DNA from: Paenibacillus sp. HWE-109
GTDB taxonomy: Bacteria; Bacillota; Bacilli; Paenibacillales; NBRC-103111
Direction: 5' to 3'
Assembly (NCBI RefSeq): GCF_022163125.1
Contig: NZ_CP091881.1
Location: 4,278,001 to 4,342,000 of the forward strand
DNA length: 64,000 nt
Made by a program: the position numbers and the translations under genes. Below the pieces are notes generated by a model, which was not told the DNA's origin, did no database searches, and saw nothing but the letters and a program-made list of their open reading frames with translations. This document shows positions 8,245 to 18,300 of this stretch, piece after piece (the stretch's first letter is position 1; each line of letters begins with the position of its first letter).

Positions 8245-9150
8245 TTAGACGGCAGGCTGCCGTTTCTTCATTGCATAGTTCGTCAAGTAAACGCCAATGA
8301 CAATCCAAATTGCCCCCAAGAGATGATACAATTGCAGCGATTCCCCTGTAAAAACAGTGGCAAATACCGCACTAAATAGAGGAATTAAGTTCAAGAATCC
8401 TGCGCAGCGCTGAGGCCCTACCAGTTCTATCGCCCGATTCCAGCTCAGAAAAGAAACGATCGAAGCGAACAATCCGATGTAAAGGAGACCTGAGGCAAGG
8501 GACAAATTCCATTCAACTTCCGGCAGCTTAATCGACCACTCGATAAGGGACAATGGAATCATCAGCACTAACGCTGTAGCGACTTGCATGAGCAGGAAAG
8601 GACTGGAGGGAATGCGGCCAGCTATTTTCTTCATGCCAACCGAATACAATCCCCAACAGATGACAGCCCCGATCATAAATAAATCACCTTTGTTGAACGA
8701 AAGATGGAGCAAGGCAGACAGGCTGCCTCGGCTAATAATCCAACTAACGCCAGCCATCGAGATTAGAATACCTGGCAAAGCCGACCACGCCAAGCGCTCT
8801 TTCATCATGAACCAAGTCAGCAGCACCACAATGATTGGTGTCGCAGAATTCATCAAGGATGCATTAATGGAACCTGTATATTGCACAGCGACATAAGTTA
8901 ACGTATTAAACCCGGCAATTCCCGTCAGAGACAGGAACAGCACCATTTTCCAGGTATGCAGAAAAGCCTTGCGCAACTCCCACACTTGCTTGCCAAAGAA
9001 AGGCAGCAGAAAGCAAAAAGCAAGCGTCCAACGCAGCGTAGCCAAGGTAATAGGCGGAATATGCAGAACAAGCGCTTTACCTGCAACAAAATTCCCTCCC
9101 CAAATACAAGTTGCAAGCACTAGCAGCAGGTAGGGGGAACGTTTTAACAT
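8245..9150 (-). CDS. EamA/DMT superfamily transporter (301 aa)
   Basis: Ten-helix drug/metabolite transporter of the EamA type, typically exporting amino acids or other small metabolites across the membrane. The N-terminal YLLLVLATCIWGGNFVAGKA, the PPITLATLRWTLAF segment and the second EamA repeat starting around FMIGAVICWGLYSVGMKK are characteristic. ATG 9150 is chosen because AAGGAG lies 11 nt upstream; a further 14 in-frame codons exist upstream but look untranslated. It stands alone between hypotheticals, so the substrate is unknown. Confidence 0.9.
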   Translation of the reverse strand: MLKRSPYLLLVLATCIWGGNFVAGKALVLHIPPITLATLRWTLAFCFLLPFFGKQVWELRKAFLHTWKMVLFLSLTGIAGFNTLTYVAVQYTGSINASLMNSATPIIVVLLTWFMMKERLAWSALPGILISMAGVSWIISRGSLSALLHLSFNKGDLFMIGAVICWGLYSVGMKKIAGRIPSSPFLLMQVATALVLMIPLSLIEWSIKLPEVEWNLSLASGLLYIGLFASIVSFLSWNRAIELVGPQRCAGFLNLIPLFSAVFATVFTGESLQLYHLLGAIWIVIGVYLTNYAMKKRQPAV

Positions 9151-9417
9151 AACTATCCAAACTCCTTTATTCGCAAGATCTGATTTGTCCATAATACCAT
9201 ATCACGCCAGCCTAAAGTGGATAGTTTTGCAACTACGGAATGATTCGTTGAAGACTTATTCTTGCAAAAGCATTGACAGCTAGATTTCCTACCCCATACT
9301 ATGTCTAAGTAGTTGTACGCAGGTCATTCAAATTCCGGACACCGTACTCGTAACGGTTCCTGGTTTCTCAGCCTAGGAACAGCTAACGACTTTGGTGCAC
9401 CGGAGGTGAATGCATAG

Positions 9418-9627
9418 ATGATTAGAACACTTTCAACAGATATGGAGTTATTCGCGGCGGCGCTTTCGCAAGCCATCGTCGTTGTCATCCAGCGTACAGC
9501 GGATGATATACCCGTTTTCGTCACTTCAGGGATCATCACCAAATATACCCCCTATCATGTCAGCATCGGAGAAACCAGCTTTCTACGGGATGAGACTGAG
9601 CTGCGGATTGAATTCCATCCTCAATAG
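9418..9627 (+). CDS. small hypothetical protein (69 aa)
   Basis: Unrecognised. The protein (MIRTLSTDMELFAAALSQAIVVVIQ...) reads as one amphipathic helix followed by beta strands and ends in EFHPQ. It has no signal peptide or clear membrane segment. Support for translation is a GGAGGTG site 9 nt before the ATG. Its last 7 bases overlap the convergent gene at 9621-10112, with which it might share a bidirectional end. Confidence 0.6.
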   Translation: MIRTLSTDMELFAAALSQAIVVVIQRTADDIPVFVTSGIITKYTPYHVSIGETSFLRDETELRIEFHPQ

Positions 9628-10112
9628 TAGTTGATTTCACAATAAGAACCCAGTGGAATCAGCTCATTCAAATACTGATACATACGTTCCTTATCACGGT
9701 CCGGTACTAGTCGAATAGCATGAAAGTCAAAATGAATCATGCTTTCTGCCGCATCGTATTTCGCGAAAGATAATCGACCATAAGGAAATAATTGATTGAT
9801 TGTTTCGATAATTCCGTACTGGTTCAAATCCCTGCGTTTGGCAGTTTGAATGACAGCAGGCGGCATCTCGTTCAACAGCGGTACCCCATCATCGGCCACC
9901 AAATGATACGGTTTGATTTGGTAACAAACATATGGATATAAGTAACCGTTTGCATACTTCTTCAACAAATTAGCTTCTTTCTCCGGCAGATGCAATTGTC
10001 CATTCCAAGCGTAAATCGTTGCTTTATGCTTGGAAGGCGTATGAATTCGGATATAGCTCAGTTGTGGAAAACGATTCTTCACTTGCTGTTCGGATAATAG
10101 ACGAGTTCCCAC
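9621..10112 (-). CDS. hypothetical protein (163 aa)
   Basis: Unrecognised, with no membrane segment. It starts at GTG 10112 with AGAGGTG 6 nt upstream. The N-terminal half (LSEQQVKNRFPQLSYIRIHTPSKHKATIYAWNGQLHLPEKEANLLKKYA) reads like a small alpha/beta domain. The C-terminal half (YGRLSFAKYDAAESMIHFDFHAIRLV) is strand-rich and acidic. Its upstream neighbour katA is separated by a terminator at 10160-10210, so it has its own promoter. Confidence 0.75.
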   Translation of the reverse strand: MGTRLLSEQQVKNRFPQLSYIRIHTPSKHKATIYAWNGQLHLPEKEANLLKKYANGYLYPYVCYQIKPYHLVADDGVPLLNEMPPAVIQTAKRRDLNQYGIIETINQLFPYGRLSFAKYDAAESMIHFDFHAIRLVPDRDKERMYQYLNELIPLGSYCEINYY

Positions 10113-10159
10113 TCAAATCACCTCTCCTCACCAATGGCCCTTCTCTTACAGCATATGCC

Positions 10160-10210
10160 AAAAAAAGAGTCAGTTCTCCTTTCTTCCAAAAAGGAAACTG
10201 ACTCTCACTT
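10160..10210 (-). terminator. Rho-independent terminator of katA
   Basis: GAGTCAGTT(CT)CCTTT pairs with AAAGGAAACTGACTC. Read in the katA direction it is followed by a run of seven T. Confidence 0.88.
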
Positions 10211-10216
10211 TGTTCA

Positions 10217-11668
10217 TTATTCCGGTATGGATAAACCAAGCCCCTCTGCAATACGGATACCGTATTCAGGATCAGCTTTATAGAAATGACCAATCTGTCT
10301 TCGTTTGATTTCATCACTCTCGACTGGCTGCATAGCGCCCACGATAGTTTGAACCAGTCGCGTTCGCTCCTCTTCACTGAGCAAACGGTATAAATCCCCT
10401 GGCTGAGTGTAATGATCATTGTGATCATAGGCCACACTATCCGCAGCGCCGCCGACTTCGTAAGGACTCGTTTTATGAGCTGCCGATTCAGCAGGTCCAC
10501 CGGCACTGTTCGGTTCATAATAAACAGAACCTCCGCCATTGTTGTCCGCTCGCATTTGACCATCCCGCTGGTACGTATTCACTTCACTATGCGGCCGGTT
10601 AATCGGCAAGGACTGATGATTGGCCCCTACCCTGTAGCGGTGGGCATCACCATAAGCGAATAAGCGGCCTTGCAGCATTTTATCCGGCGAAGCTTCAATC
10701 CCTGGCACGAAAGTGCCCGGCGAGAAAGTAGCTTGCTCAACTTCTGCAAAATAGTTCTCCGGGTTCCGATCCAACACCATACGACCCACTTCAATGAGCG
10801 GATAATCTTTCTGCGACCAAACCTTCGTTACATCAAATGGGTCAAAACGATACACATCTGCATCCTCAATCGGCATGATCTGCACGGACAATTTCCATGA
10901 AGGGAAATCCCCTTGAGCAATCGCATTAAACAAATCTTCCGTATGATAATCCGGATTATCCGCAGCAAGCTTCGCTGCCACCTCCGGGGCTAAATTCTGC
11001 ACTCCTTGTTCCGTTTTAAAATGATACTTCACCCAGACGCCTTGCCCCTCGGCATTGACCCATTTGAACGTGTGACTGCCGAACCCGTGCATATGCCTAA
11101 GCGTAGCAGGAATTCCTCTGTCCGACATCAGAATTGTCACTTGATGCAGCGATTCCGGTGATAGCGACCAGAAATCCCAAACGGCATTCGGATTCTTCAA
11201 ATGCGTTTGCGGGTGACGCTTCTGCGTATGGATAAAGTCAGGAAACTTGATGGCATCGCGGATGAAAAAGACAGGCGTATTATTGCCAACCAAGTCATAA
11301 TTCCCTTCATCCGTATAAAATTTCACCGCAAAGCCGCGGGGGTCTCGCACGGTGTCTGACGAGCCATTTTCGCCTGCAACCGTGGAAAATCGAACAAACA
11401 GCGGTGTCCGTTTGCCAACCTCCGCGAACAAACTAGCTTTCGTATATGACGTCAAATCCTGCGTCACTTCAAAATACCCGTGAGCGCCAGCCCCCTTCGC
11501 ATGTACGACCCGCTCCGGCACACGTTCCCGGTTGAAATGGGCCAACTTCTCTAACAGATGGACGTCCTGAATTAACGTCGGACCTCGCGAACCTGCGGTT
11601 ATCGAGTTTTGATTATCTCCGACAGGAGCTCCCCAACTCGTAGTAAGTTTTTTCTTGTCCTCGCTCAT
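10217..11668 (-). CDS. katA: catalase, monofunctional heme type
   Basis: Small-subunit clade 3 heme catalase (483 aa), cytoplasmic, converting hydrogen peroxide to water and oxygen. The distal His lies in VVHAKGAGAHGYFEVT (about residues 56-71), the distal Asn in NTPVFFIRDAIKFPDF, and the proximal heme-ligand Tyr in RLFAYGDAHRYRVG. These residues are all intact. Start ATG 11668 has GAGGTGAG upstream. The gene is monocistronic, with a terminator right after the stop. I see no convincing PerR box upstream. The upstream region is instead a long repeat-filled gap. Confidence 0.97.
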   Translation of the reverse strand: MSEDKKKLTTSWGAPVGDNQNSITAGSRGPTLIQDVHLLEKLAHFNRERVPERVVHAKGAGAHGYFEVTQDLTSYTKASLFAEVGKRTPLFVRFSTVAGENGSSDTVRDPRGFAVKFYTDEGNYDLVGNNTPVFFIRDAIKFPDFIHTQKRHPQTHLKNPNAVWDFWSLSPESLHQVTILMSDRGIPATLRHMHGFGSHTFKWVNAEGQGVWVKYHFKTEQGVQNLAPEVAAKLAADNPDYHTEDLFNAIAQGDFPSWKLSVQIMPIEDADVYRFDPFDVTKVWSQKDYPLIEVGRMVLDRNPENYFAEVEQATFSPGTFVPGIEASPDKMLQGRLFAYGDAHRYRVGANHQSLPINRPHSEVNTYQRDGQMRADNNGGGSVYYEPNSAGGPAESAAHKTSPYEVGGAADSVAYDHNDHYTQPGDLYRLLSEEERTRLVQTIVGAMQPVESDEIKRRQIGHFYKADPEYGIRIAEGLGLSIPE

Positions 11669-11814
11669 AATCGACTCACCTCATCATTGGAATAGTAAAG
11701 CTGCTGCTCCGCTGTGAAGCGCTCTCATTCGCTCCTCAGCGCACAAATGTGACAACCCTGTATGTCCCTATTCCATAAGTATTCGAGAACCTGTCTTGTT
11801 ATGATACTCGGAAC

Positions 11815-11884
11815 AAGATTGGCTTGGGGCGCGGGGGGCGAAGGCGCACGGCGCGCATGGCGCGGGGGCGCACGGCGCGCGGAG
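11815..11884. repeat. GC-rich low-complexity tract (GGCGCACGGCGCGC motifs)
   Basis: GGCGCACGGCGCGC occurs twice, at about 11841 and 11867, within a run of G/C tetramers. It is much richer in G+C than its surroundings and forms the left edge of the repeat-filled gap upstream of katA (11669-12745). No gene is seen. Confidence 0.8.
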
Positions 11885-11899
11885 TAACAAGTGCTAGAT

Positions 11900-12140
11900 G
11901 TCGCGGAACTATGTTCCTCTATCTGTGACAAAAACAGGGAAAACGTACATGAAGCGGAACTACGATCCTCTATCCGTTAGGAAAACGCGATTAGGGACCC
12001 CAAAACGATGAAATAACGTATCTGAGTTCCCTTTGTGGCGTAGAATCGTGGGGATTTGCAGAAATAGAGGAACGACGTTCCTCTATCTGTGACAAAAACA
12101 GCCAATACATGCTTGAGGTGGAAGGTCGATCCTCTTCAAC
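11900..12140. repeat. Intergenic repeat, family D (51-bp spaced GCGGAACT heads)
   Basis: GCGGAACTATGTTCCTCTATC at 11903 recurs at 11954 as GCGGAACTACGATCCTCTATC, exactly 51 bp on. A second pair, GAGGAACGACGTTCCTC at 12067 and GTGGAAGGTCGATCCTC at 12118, is again 51 bp apart. A reverse head (GAGTTCCC) lies at about 12024 between the two pairs. The heads resemble those of family B, but the bodies differ. Confidence 0.75.
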
Positions 12141-12203
12141 TAACGATCTTCAAGCTGCAATTGTGTTTAGAACAAATAGGAGGCATTATCAATTCCAACA
12201 GAT

Positions 12204-12394
12204 GCTCTAACGAACCGTATCGTCTTTATACGCGGAAATATGGCATCTTTTTTGTTATAACGAACTGAATCAGCGTTACGGAGCAGTATATGGATGGATT
12301 GATGAACTTTTGCATGGATTAGCGCATCTGGAGTTCGTATTACTCTTCAATTCGATGGTTTTTGATCAAATAAAGTCTACTGAGTTCGTTAGGT
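12204..12394. repeat. Intergenic repeat, family A (divergent copy A4)
   Basis: Forward heads TAACGAACC at 12208 and TAACGAACT at 12258 are 50 bp apart. Reverse heads GAGTTCGTAT at 12331 and GAGTTCGTTA at 12382 are 51 bp apart. The 2+2 layout is the same as in the other A copies. Confidence 0.68.
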
Positions 12395-12423
12395 CAAGTA
12401 TCTGACTTTCAACAATCAGATTG

Positions 12424-12576
12424 AACCATCCTGACGAAATTCCTGAGGAACTCTCTGAGGAACTCTCTAAGGAACTCTGACGAAATCTCGGAGGAATTCT
12501 CTGAGAAGCTCTCAGAGAAGCTCTCAGAGAAACTCACAGAGAAAATCTCAGAGAAGCTCTGACGAAATCTCTGACG
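12424..12576. repeat. 12-bp tandem repeat (GAGGAACTCTCT / GAGAAGCTCTCA)
   Basis: About twelve imperfect 12-bp units in a row, drifting from CTGAGGAACTCT to GAGAAGCTCTCA. It translates to a Ser/Phe/Glu repeat on the minus strand, without a ribosome site or conserved ends, so I treat it as a minisatellite and not a gene. Confidence 0.85.
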
Positions 12577-12745
12577 CCCCGCCCCCTGACGCGCTCCCCC
12601 ACGAACTCCCCTGACAAGGAACGCTGTTCCTTTAAACAACGCTCCGCTGCTGCACATTCATCGCAGCAACAGTCCCCACGGCTGCCCGTAAAGCGCAGCA
12701 CAAACACCCCCGATTCCCAAACAGCGGGAATCGCGGGCATTAGTG

Positions 12746-13885
12746 CTAGGCATGCCGCCCAGCCAGATAAGTCCTAAGCACCTGCTCCGCTGTGTGCGAT
12801 AGCAATTCGGCCGTGCGCTGCATCGCGTCCTCGAGCTGCATGGGACCATCCATAATACTGTGGATGCTCGTGATGCCATGCGCATATAGCGCCTCTATGC
12901 CGTCACCGACAGAGCCGGCCAGAACAAAGACTGGAATCCCCAGTCTTTGCGCTGCTTGTGCAATACCCATCGGCGCTTTGCCTGAAGCTGTCTGCGCATC
13001 CGTTCGCCCTTCTCCCGTGATGACGAGGTCAGCACCAGCCAGCTGAGCGTGAAGCTGGGTCTTCTCCATAACAATCTCAATCCCCGGGCGCACCGTTGAT
13101 GGAAAGAAAGCCAGGCAAGCGCCGCTTAGCCCGCCTGCTGCCCCTGCACTCGGCAGATGATGAACCGCGATGCCGGTACTCTGCTCCATCTGGTCCGCCC
13201 AGTGATGGAGAGCTTCATCCAACTCTGCCACCATGGCTGGGGTCGCGCCTTTTTGGGGGCCAAACACAGCTGAAGCGCCACGTGGCCCGATAAAAGGATT
13301 CGTCACATCCGAAGCAATCGTAAACCGCGATGCCTGGATTCGCGAATCCAGACGCGTGCCATTGATTTGCCGAATACGCGCTAGTGCTTGTCCGCCAGCT
13401 CCCACAGGCTGTCCGGCTTCATCGAGCAGTTCCAATCCCAGCGCTTGCAGCATGCCCGCGCCGCCATCATTGGTCGCGCTGCCGCCGATAGCAAGAATAA
13501 ATTCACGATAGCCGCTATCCAGGGCATGCTTAATCAATTGACCTGTACCATAGGTGGTAGTCAGCAGCGGATTGCGTTGATCGGACGGTATCAAACATAA
13601 GCCTGACGCGTCCGCCATTTCAATCACGCAAGTGGTTCCGTCCCCAAGAACACCATATTCGGCGGTTATCTCTTGGCCGAGCGGACCCAGCACTTCGACC
13701 GCATAAGTAGTCCCGCGCGTAGTATTAATCAAACTATCGCGTGTTCCTTCTCCCCCATCGGCCATCGGGATAAGTACGGTTTCCGCTTGCGGCGCTGCCA
13801 GAAGGATTCCTTGTTCGATAGCGGCAGCCGCTTCTCGCGCGCTTAGGCTGCCCTTGAAAGAATCAGGTGCAATCACAATTTTCAA
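12746..13885 (-). CDS. glxK: glycerate kinase (GlxK/GarK type)
   Basis: Phosphorylates D-glycerate, linking glyoxylate, tartronate or glucarate breakdown to glycolysis. The N-terminal KIVIAPDSFKGSLSAREAAAAIEQG is the family hallmark. Also visible are PMADGGEGT, LAIGGSATNDGGAGMLQALG, and the C-terminal ITGEGRTDAQTASGKAPMGIAQ. A TTG at 13885 gives the canonical MKIVIAPDSFKGS start, with AGAGG just upstream; a GTG 6 codons earlier is possible. It follows the oxidoreductase at 13909-14790 by 23 bp. That order, reductase then kinase, matches the glycerate pathway. Confidence 0.94.
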   Translation of the reverse strand: MKIVIAPDSFKGSLSAREAAAAIEQGILLAAPQAETVLIPMADGGEGTRDSLINTTRGTTYAVEVLGPLGQEITAEYGVLGDGTTCVIEMADASGLCLIPSDQRNPLLTTTYGTGQLIKHALDSGYREFILAIGGSATNDGGAGMLQALGLELLDEAGQPVGAGGQALARIRQINGTRLDSRIQASRFTIASDVTNPFIGPRGASAVFGPQKGATPAMVAELDEALHHWADQMEQSTGIAVHHLPSAGAAGGLSGACLAFFPSTVRPGIEIVMEKTQLHAQLAGADLVITGEGRTDAQTASGKAPMGIAQAAQRLGIPVFVLAGSVGDGIEALYAHGITSIHSIMDGPMQLEDAMQRTAELLSHTAEQVLRTYLAGRHA

Positions 13886-13908
13886 ATGGCCTCTTCCTTC
13901 CACTGCGA

Positions 13909-14790
13909 CTAGTTAGAAATTAATTTAAACAACGCATGCGTACCGCTATCCTCTTCGCCGCTTGCGGCTAGCTGCTCGTAAAGTGATTTCGCCAAAGAAA
14001 GTCCCGGCAATGTAAGATTCATTTCATCTGCAACCTGCAAAGCAATTTTCATATCCTTGATAAAATGTTTCACATAAAAACCTGGCGCAAAATTGCCTGC
14101 AATAATACGCGGAGCCAAGTTGCTTAAAGACCAGCTGCCCGCAGCGCCGGATTCTATATTTTTGAGCACAGTCGTTGGGTCGAGCCCCGCTTTTTGGGCA
14201 TAGACAAGAGCTTCCACGACACCCATCATATTGCTGGCAATGGCGATCTGGTTGCACATTTTGGTATGCTGGCCGGCTCCTGCCGCTCCTTGGTACACAA
14301 TGTTCGTGCCCAACTTTTCAAATAAAGGCAGCACTTCATCGAAAACTTCACGAGCTCCGCCAACCATGATCGATAAGCGGGCTTCTCTGGCACCGATATC
14401 CCCTCCGGAAACAGGCGCATCCAAGGAAAACACTTGCTTCGACAAGGCCTCATCGTAGATGCGTTTAGCCAGAATTGGACTTGATGTCGTCATATCGACT
14501 AAATAACTTCCTTGTTTAACATGGGAGAGAATCCCGTTCTGACCAAAATATATCTCATCCACGTCCGAAGGAAACCCTACCATGGTTACAATAACCTGAC
14601 ACCGCTCAGCCAACTCGCCAGGCGATACCTGCCACTGAGCACCTTGTTCGATCAAATCCTGCGCCTTAGATTTCGTGCGATTGTAAATATGTACTTGATA
14701 CCCCGCTTGCATAAAATGGCTTGCCATACTTTTACCCATAACACCTGTACCGATTAAGCCAATAGCTGTTTGCGACGGATTGAAAACCAC
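13909..14790 (-). CDS. NAD(P)-dependent beta-hydroxyacid dehydrogenase, probable tartronate semialdehyde reductase
   Basis: 3-hydroxyisobutyrate dehydrogenase family enzyme (293 aa). The Rossmann motif IGLIGTGVMGKSMASHFMQAGYQVHIYNRT is at residues 9-38. The substrate-binding DAPVSGGDIGAREARLSIMVGG and the catalytic-lysine segment GAGQHTKMCNQIAIASNMMGVVEAL follow. The GTG at 14790, with GAAAGGTGG 9 nt upstream, is preferred over the longer upstream frame. The adjacent glycerate kinase makes 2-hydroxy-3-oxopropionate (tartronate semialdehyde) reduction to glycerate the best reading. 3-hydroxyisobutyrate as substrate is the alternative. Confidence 0.88.
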   Translation of the reverse strand: MVFNPSQTAIGLIGTGVMGKSMASHFMQAGYQVHIYNRTKSKAQDLIEQGAQWQVSPGELAERCQVIVTMVGFPSDVDEIYFGQNGILSHVKQGSYLVDMTTSSPILAKRIYDEALSKQVFSLDAPVSGGDIGAREARLSIMVGGAREVFDEVLPLFEKLGTNIVYQGAAGAGQHTKMCNQIAIASNMMGVVEALVYAQKAGLDPTTVLKNIESGAAGSWSLSNLAPRIIAGNFAPGFYVKHFIKDMKIALQVADEMNLTLPGLSLAKSLYEQLAASGEEDSGTHALFKLISN

Positions 14791-14979
14791 GTTCTTCTTC
14801 CACCTTTCCAAAACATCAAACGATTTTAACTTAAACTTATCACCCACAGTGGCTTCGGTCAATATTGATGACCGCGCAAAACAAACTACCGACAGACATA
14901 GCACTTCGCCCTCAAAATGTAAATTAGGAGCTGAAGGTTAACGTTGATGAAGCATGCGAAGTCAATACTCCTGAAGCAT

Positions 14980-15180
14980 GAGGCAAGCTCCGATAACGAA
15001 CTCAATACCCTTTATTCGATCAAAATCGCTCATTCTGAAAATCTAACGATTTCCAGATGCGCTATCTCAAGTAAACGATCACTTTTTCATCAAAAAGCGC
15101 TCTATAACGCCTTTCCAGTTCATTAAATTTCCAAAGCAGCCATTTTCTCGTCTATAAGCATCATACAGTTCATTAGATGA
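14980..15180. repeat. Intergenic repeat, family A (copy A1)
   Basis: Close copy of the elements at 43209 and 62122. It opens with AACGAACTCAATACCC and closes with ATACAGTTCATTAGATG. Forward heads are at 14998 and 15048, reverse heads at 15116 and 15166; both spacings are 50 bp. The ends are inverted (TAAYGAACT). It occupies most of the gap 14791-15353, which holds no gene. Confidence 0.9.
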
Positions 15181-15216
15181 AATTTGATGAAATTTGATGA
15201 AATTTGATCCACTTTG
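15175..15216. repeat. 10-bp tandem repeat (GATGAAATTT)
   Basis: Three perfect GATGAAATTT units followed by one diverged unit, abutting the end of the family A repeat. Confidence 0.85.
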
Positions 15217-15301
15217 ATGCCCTACGATGACCTTAGTTGCCCCCTCAAAACCAGCGAGACCGAAAACCGCAGCAGCAAAGAAGTCTACCTTAGAAGCCAA
15301 C

Positions 15302-15350
15302 AAAAAAAGCCGCCTCTAAGGGTTCATAACCCTGAGGCAGCTTTTTTTAG
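15302..15350 (-). terminator. Rho-independent terminator of lacZ
   Basis: GCTGCCTCAGGGTT pairs with AACCCTTAGAGGCGGC on the minus strand, followed by seven T. The symmetric A-run upstream could make it bidirectional. Confidence 0.9.
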
Positions 15351-15353
15351 TTT

Positions 15354-18300
15354 CTAAATCCCCTTGAATGTGAAAGCATAGGCATACGTTCGATTCGCAA
15401 ACAACGTGAATTCCGGATGCGTTCTCGCGCCCCAGCTATCGTCGCCGCCAACTCCCATTTGCTTGTAGTTCACGCGCACCACGACTTTGTCGCTTGTTGG
15501 CAGCTTATACGTATGGTCATAGGCTTCCAATTCCGTAGGTGTATAAGGCAGTGCATTCAGCTCCACGGTTGGCAAACCTGTAATCAGGAGCCCGCGGCCC
15601 GCGGCATTAGTTAACGTAGCTGAACGCACATCCGTTTTATTTCCACATTCCTGCGGTCGCAGGTAAGGAACCATTTGCTCTTCTACAGTTCCACTGTGTT
15701 GAGCCAATTTCGCCCCGACTGCCCGATCCCAGTAGTTCTCGTGAGGGCCACGGCCATACCAGCTCAAATTCTCGAAGGAGCGGTCTAATTGGAAGAGGAC
15801 GCCGATCTCTGGAATCTCCGGCAATTGCGTTCCAGGCGTAAGCTCCATGCGAACTTCTACCTCTCCATTCGCAGAGACCGTATAAACCAATTGAACATCC
15901 GAAGCCGGCTGAGTGGCTAACTCATAGCGCACACGCACTTCTGCCTGACCTTCCCAGTTATTCCGCACTTGAAGACTCGTCAGCGTTCGGCTGCTAGCTG
16001 CTTCTTTCCATGGCGCACAGCGAATGTGATGCTGGTTGCCACGATCATTATCCGTGTAAGCACGCCAGAAATTAGGCACAGGACCCGACAGAAACAACGA
16101 TGTACCCTCGTATACATACGATGTGATATCTCCGGTAGCTTTATCGAATTGCAGTGTGAAATTGCTGCCTTTCAAAAGAATGCCTGATTCCGTAGCTTCA
16201 ATATGAACCGCATCCTCAACCGATACGGCAGCAGCCGTTTGGGCCTGTGCCAACTGATCTGTGTAGGTTCTTGCAAATTTGCTCACAGGCAGAACATACT
16301 GTTCCCAGGCGACTTCATGGCCTTGCTTCGCCCACAGTGTATCTTCATTCAACTGCAAACTAATCGTCAGCACGAATTCGTCCTTAGGTGACAGCAGTTC
16401 TAACTTATCCAGAGCAAGCTCGATAACAGCCGTTTCTCCTGGCTTAACAGAGAATTGACCACGTTTCTCTTCGCCTGCTAAGACGCCATTACGAGCGATA
16501 CTCCACGTCCATGCAAACTCATCCAAATCTGTGAATAGGAATTGATTCGTTACTTTTACTTGGCCTTTGGCCAGATCGACCGCTTCAAATTTGGCATTCT
16601 GATAGCACTTTTTAACCTCATATAATTTCGGTGAGACCGTTCGGTCTGCGAAGATTAGACCATTGCCGCAGAAGTTGCCGTCATTCGGCGTATCTCCGAA
16701 ATCACCGCCATAAGCTTGATAAGTGATGCCATCGGGCGTTGTGGTACGGATCGATTGATCAATCCAATCCCAAATAAATCCACCTTGAAGAACTGGGTAC
16801 TGGTCGAATAACTCCCAATACTTAGATAAATTACCACAAGAGTTCCCCATTGCATGGCTGTATTCACATAGAATAAATGGTTTCTTGTGATTCATTTTGG
16901 CATATTCCTCAATTTTCTCAATCTTGGAATACATCTGGCTCTCAATATCAGAAGAAGCTTCTGATGCGCGGAAGTGAAATACGCCTTCATAGTGAACGAC
17001 TCGGGAAGGATCCGCTTCACGCAGGAAGTCATGCATTTTAATAAAGTTATCGCCACCAAAGGACTCATTACCAAGTGACCAGATCACGATAGACGGATGA
17101 TTTTTGTCCCTCTGAAGCATCGAATTCGCCCGATCCAGCACAGCTTCTGTCCATTCCGGCTTGCTGCCTGGCACAGCCTCTCCTTCTGTTTCCTGCATAT
17201 AGGTCCAGGAACCGTGTGTCTCGAGATTGGTTTCATCGATGACATACAAGCCATATTGATCACATAACTCGTACCAATATGGATTATTCGGATAGTGTGA
17301 GGTACGAACGGCATTAATATTATATTGTTTCATCAACAAAATATCGGCCAACATACTTTCTTTATCTACCGAGCGACCGCGGTCCGTGTCAAACTCATGA
17401 CGGTTCACGCCTTTAAACACAACCCGCTCACCGTTGATCTTCATTAGCCCGTCTTGGATTTCAAATTTACGGAATCCAATCTTGCAGCTTTCCGTCTCCA
17501 ACAGAATACCCTGCTCATCCTTTAAACTCAAAACCAGCGTGTAGAGATACGGATTCTCTGCACTCCATTTAGCTGGACGTTCAACTTTGGTTGCAAGTTC
17601 AATCTCTTGCAGGTCTGCCCCATCCACAGACACTTGAACAGAGAGCGGCTTGCTCCACAAAGGCTTCAGCTCACTGTCATATAATTGCGCTTCAACACTT
17701 CGTGTTCCCTTGCCAAGCGTATCATAGTTGCTGATCTTCGCTCGAACTCGCAATTGCGCATCTTCAAAGGCTTCATCCAAATCTGTATTGACAAAGAAAT
17801 CAGCAATATGAGTAACTGGTGTCGCGTATAGATAGACATCACGGAAGATCCCGCTTAGCCGCCAGAAATCTTGATCCTCGAGCCAACTAGCATCACTCCA
17901 GCGATATACCTCAACAGCAAGCTTATTTTCACCTTCAACCAAGTAAGGCGTAATATCAAAATCTGCGGGTGTAAAGGAATCTTGGCTGAAACCGACCAAA
18001 TCACCATTCACCCAAACGTAGAAAGCTGATTCTACCCCTTGAAAACTTAGATAAACAGGCCGATCCGCCCATGCTGCGGGCACTGTGAAACTGCGCGTAT
18101 AAGAGCCAACTGGATTATATTTAACCGGTGCAAAAGGCGGCTTAATATCCTCATGTCCCACCCAAGGGTAGATAATGTTCGTATATTGCGGGAAATCAAA
18201 CCCTTGCAGCTGCCAGTGGGAAGGCACTTCCATATCAGCCCAAGATGAGCTGTCAAAATCATTTTGATAAAACAATTCCGGACGTCCCTCAGCGTTCTCG

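Noticed and set aside
11669..11760. PerR or Fur box in front of katA
   Set aside because: I looked for a TTATAATNATTATAA-like dyad and found none that is convincing.
12409..12657. Ser/Glu/Phe-rich repeated open frame on the minus strand
   Set aside because: It is produced by the 12-bp tandem repeat; no ribosome site, and the composition follows the repeat phase.
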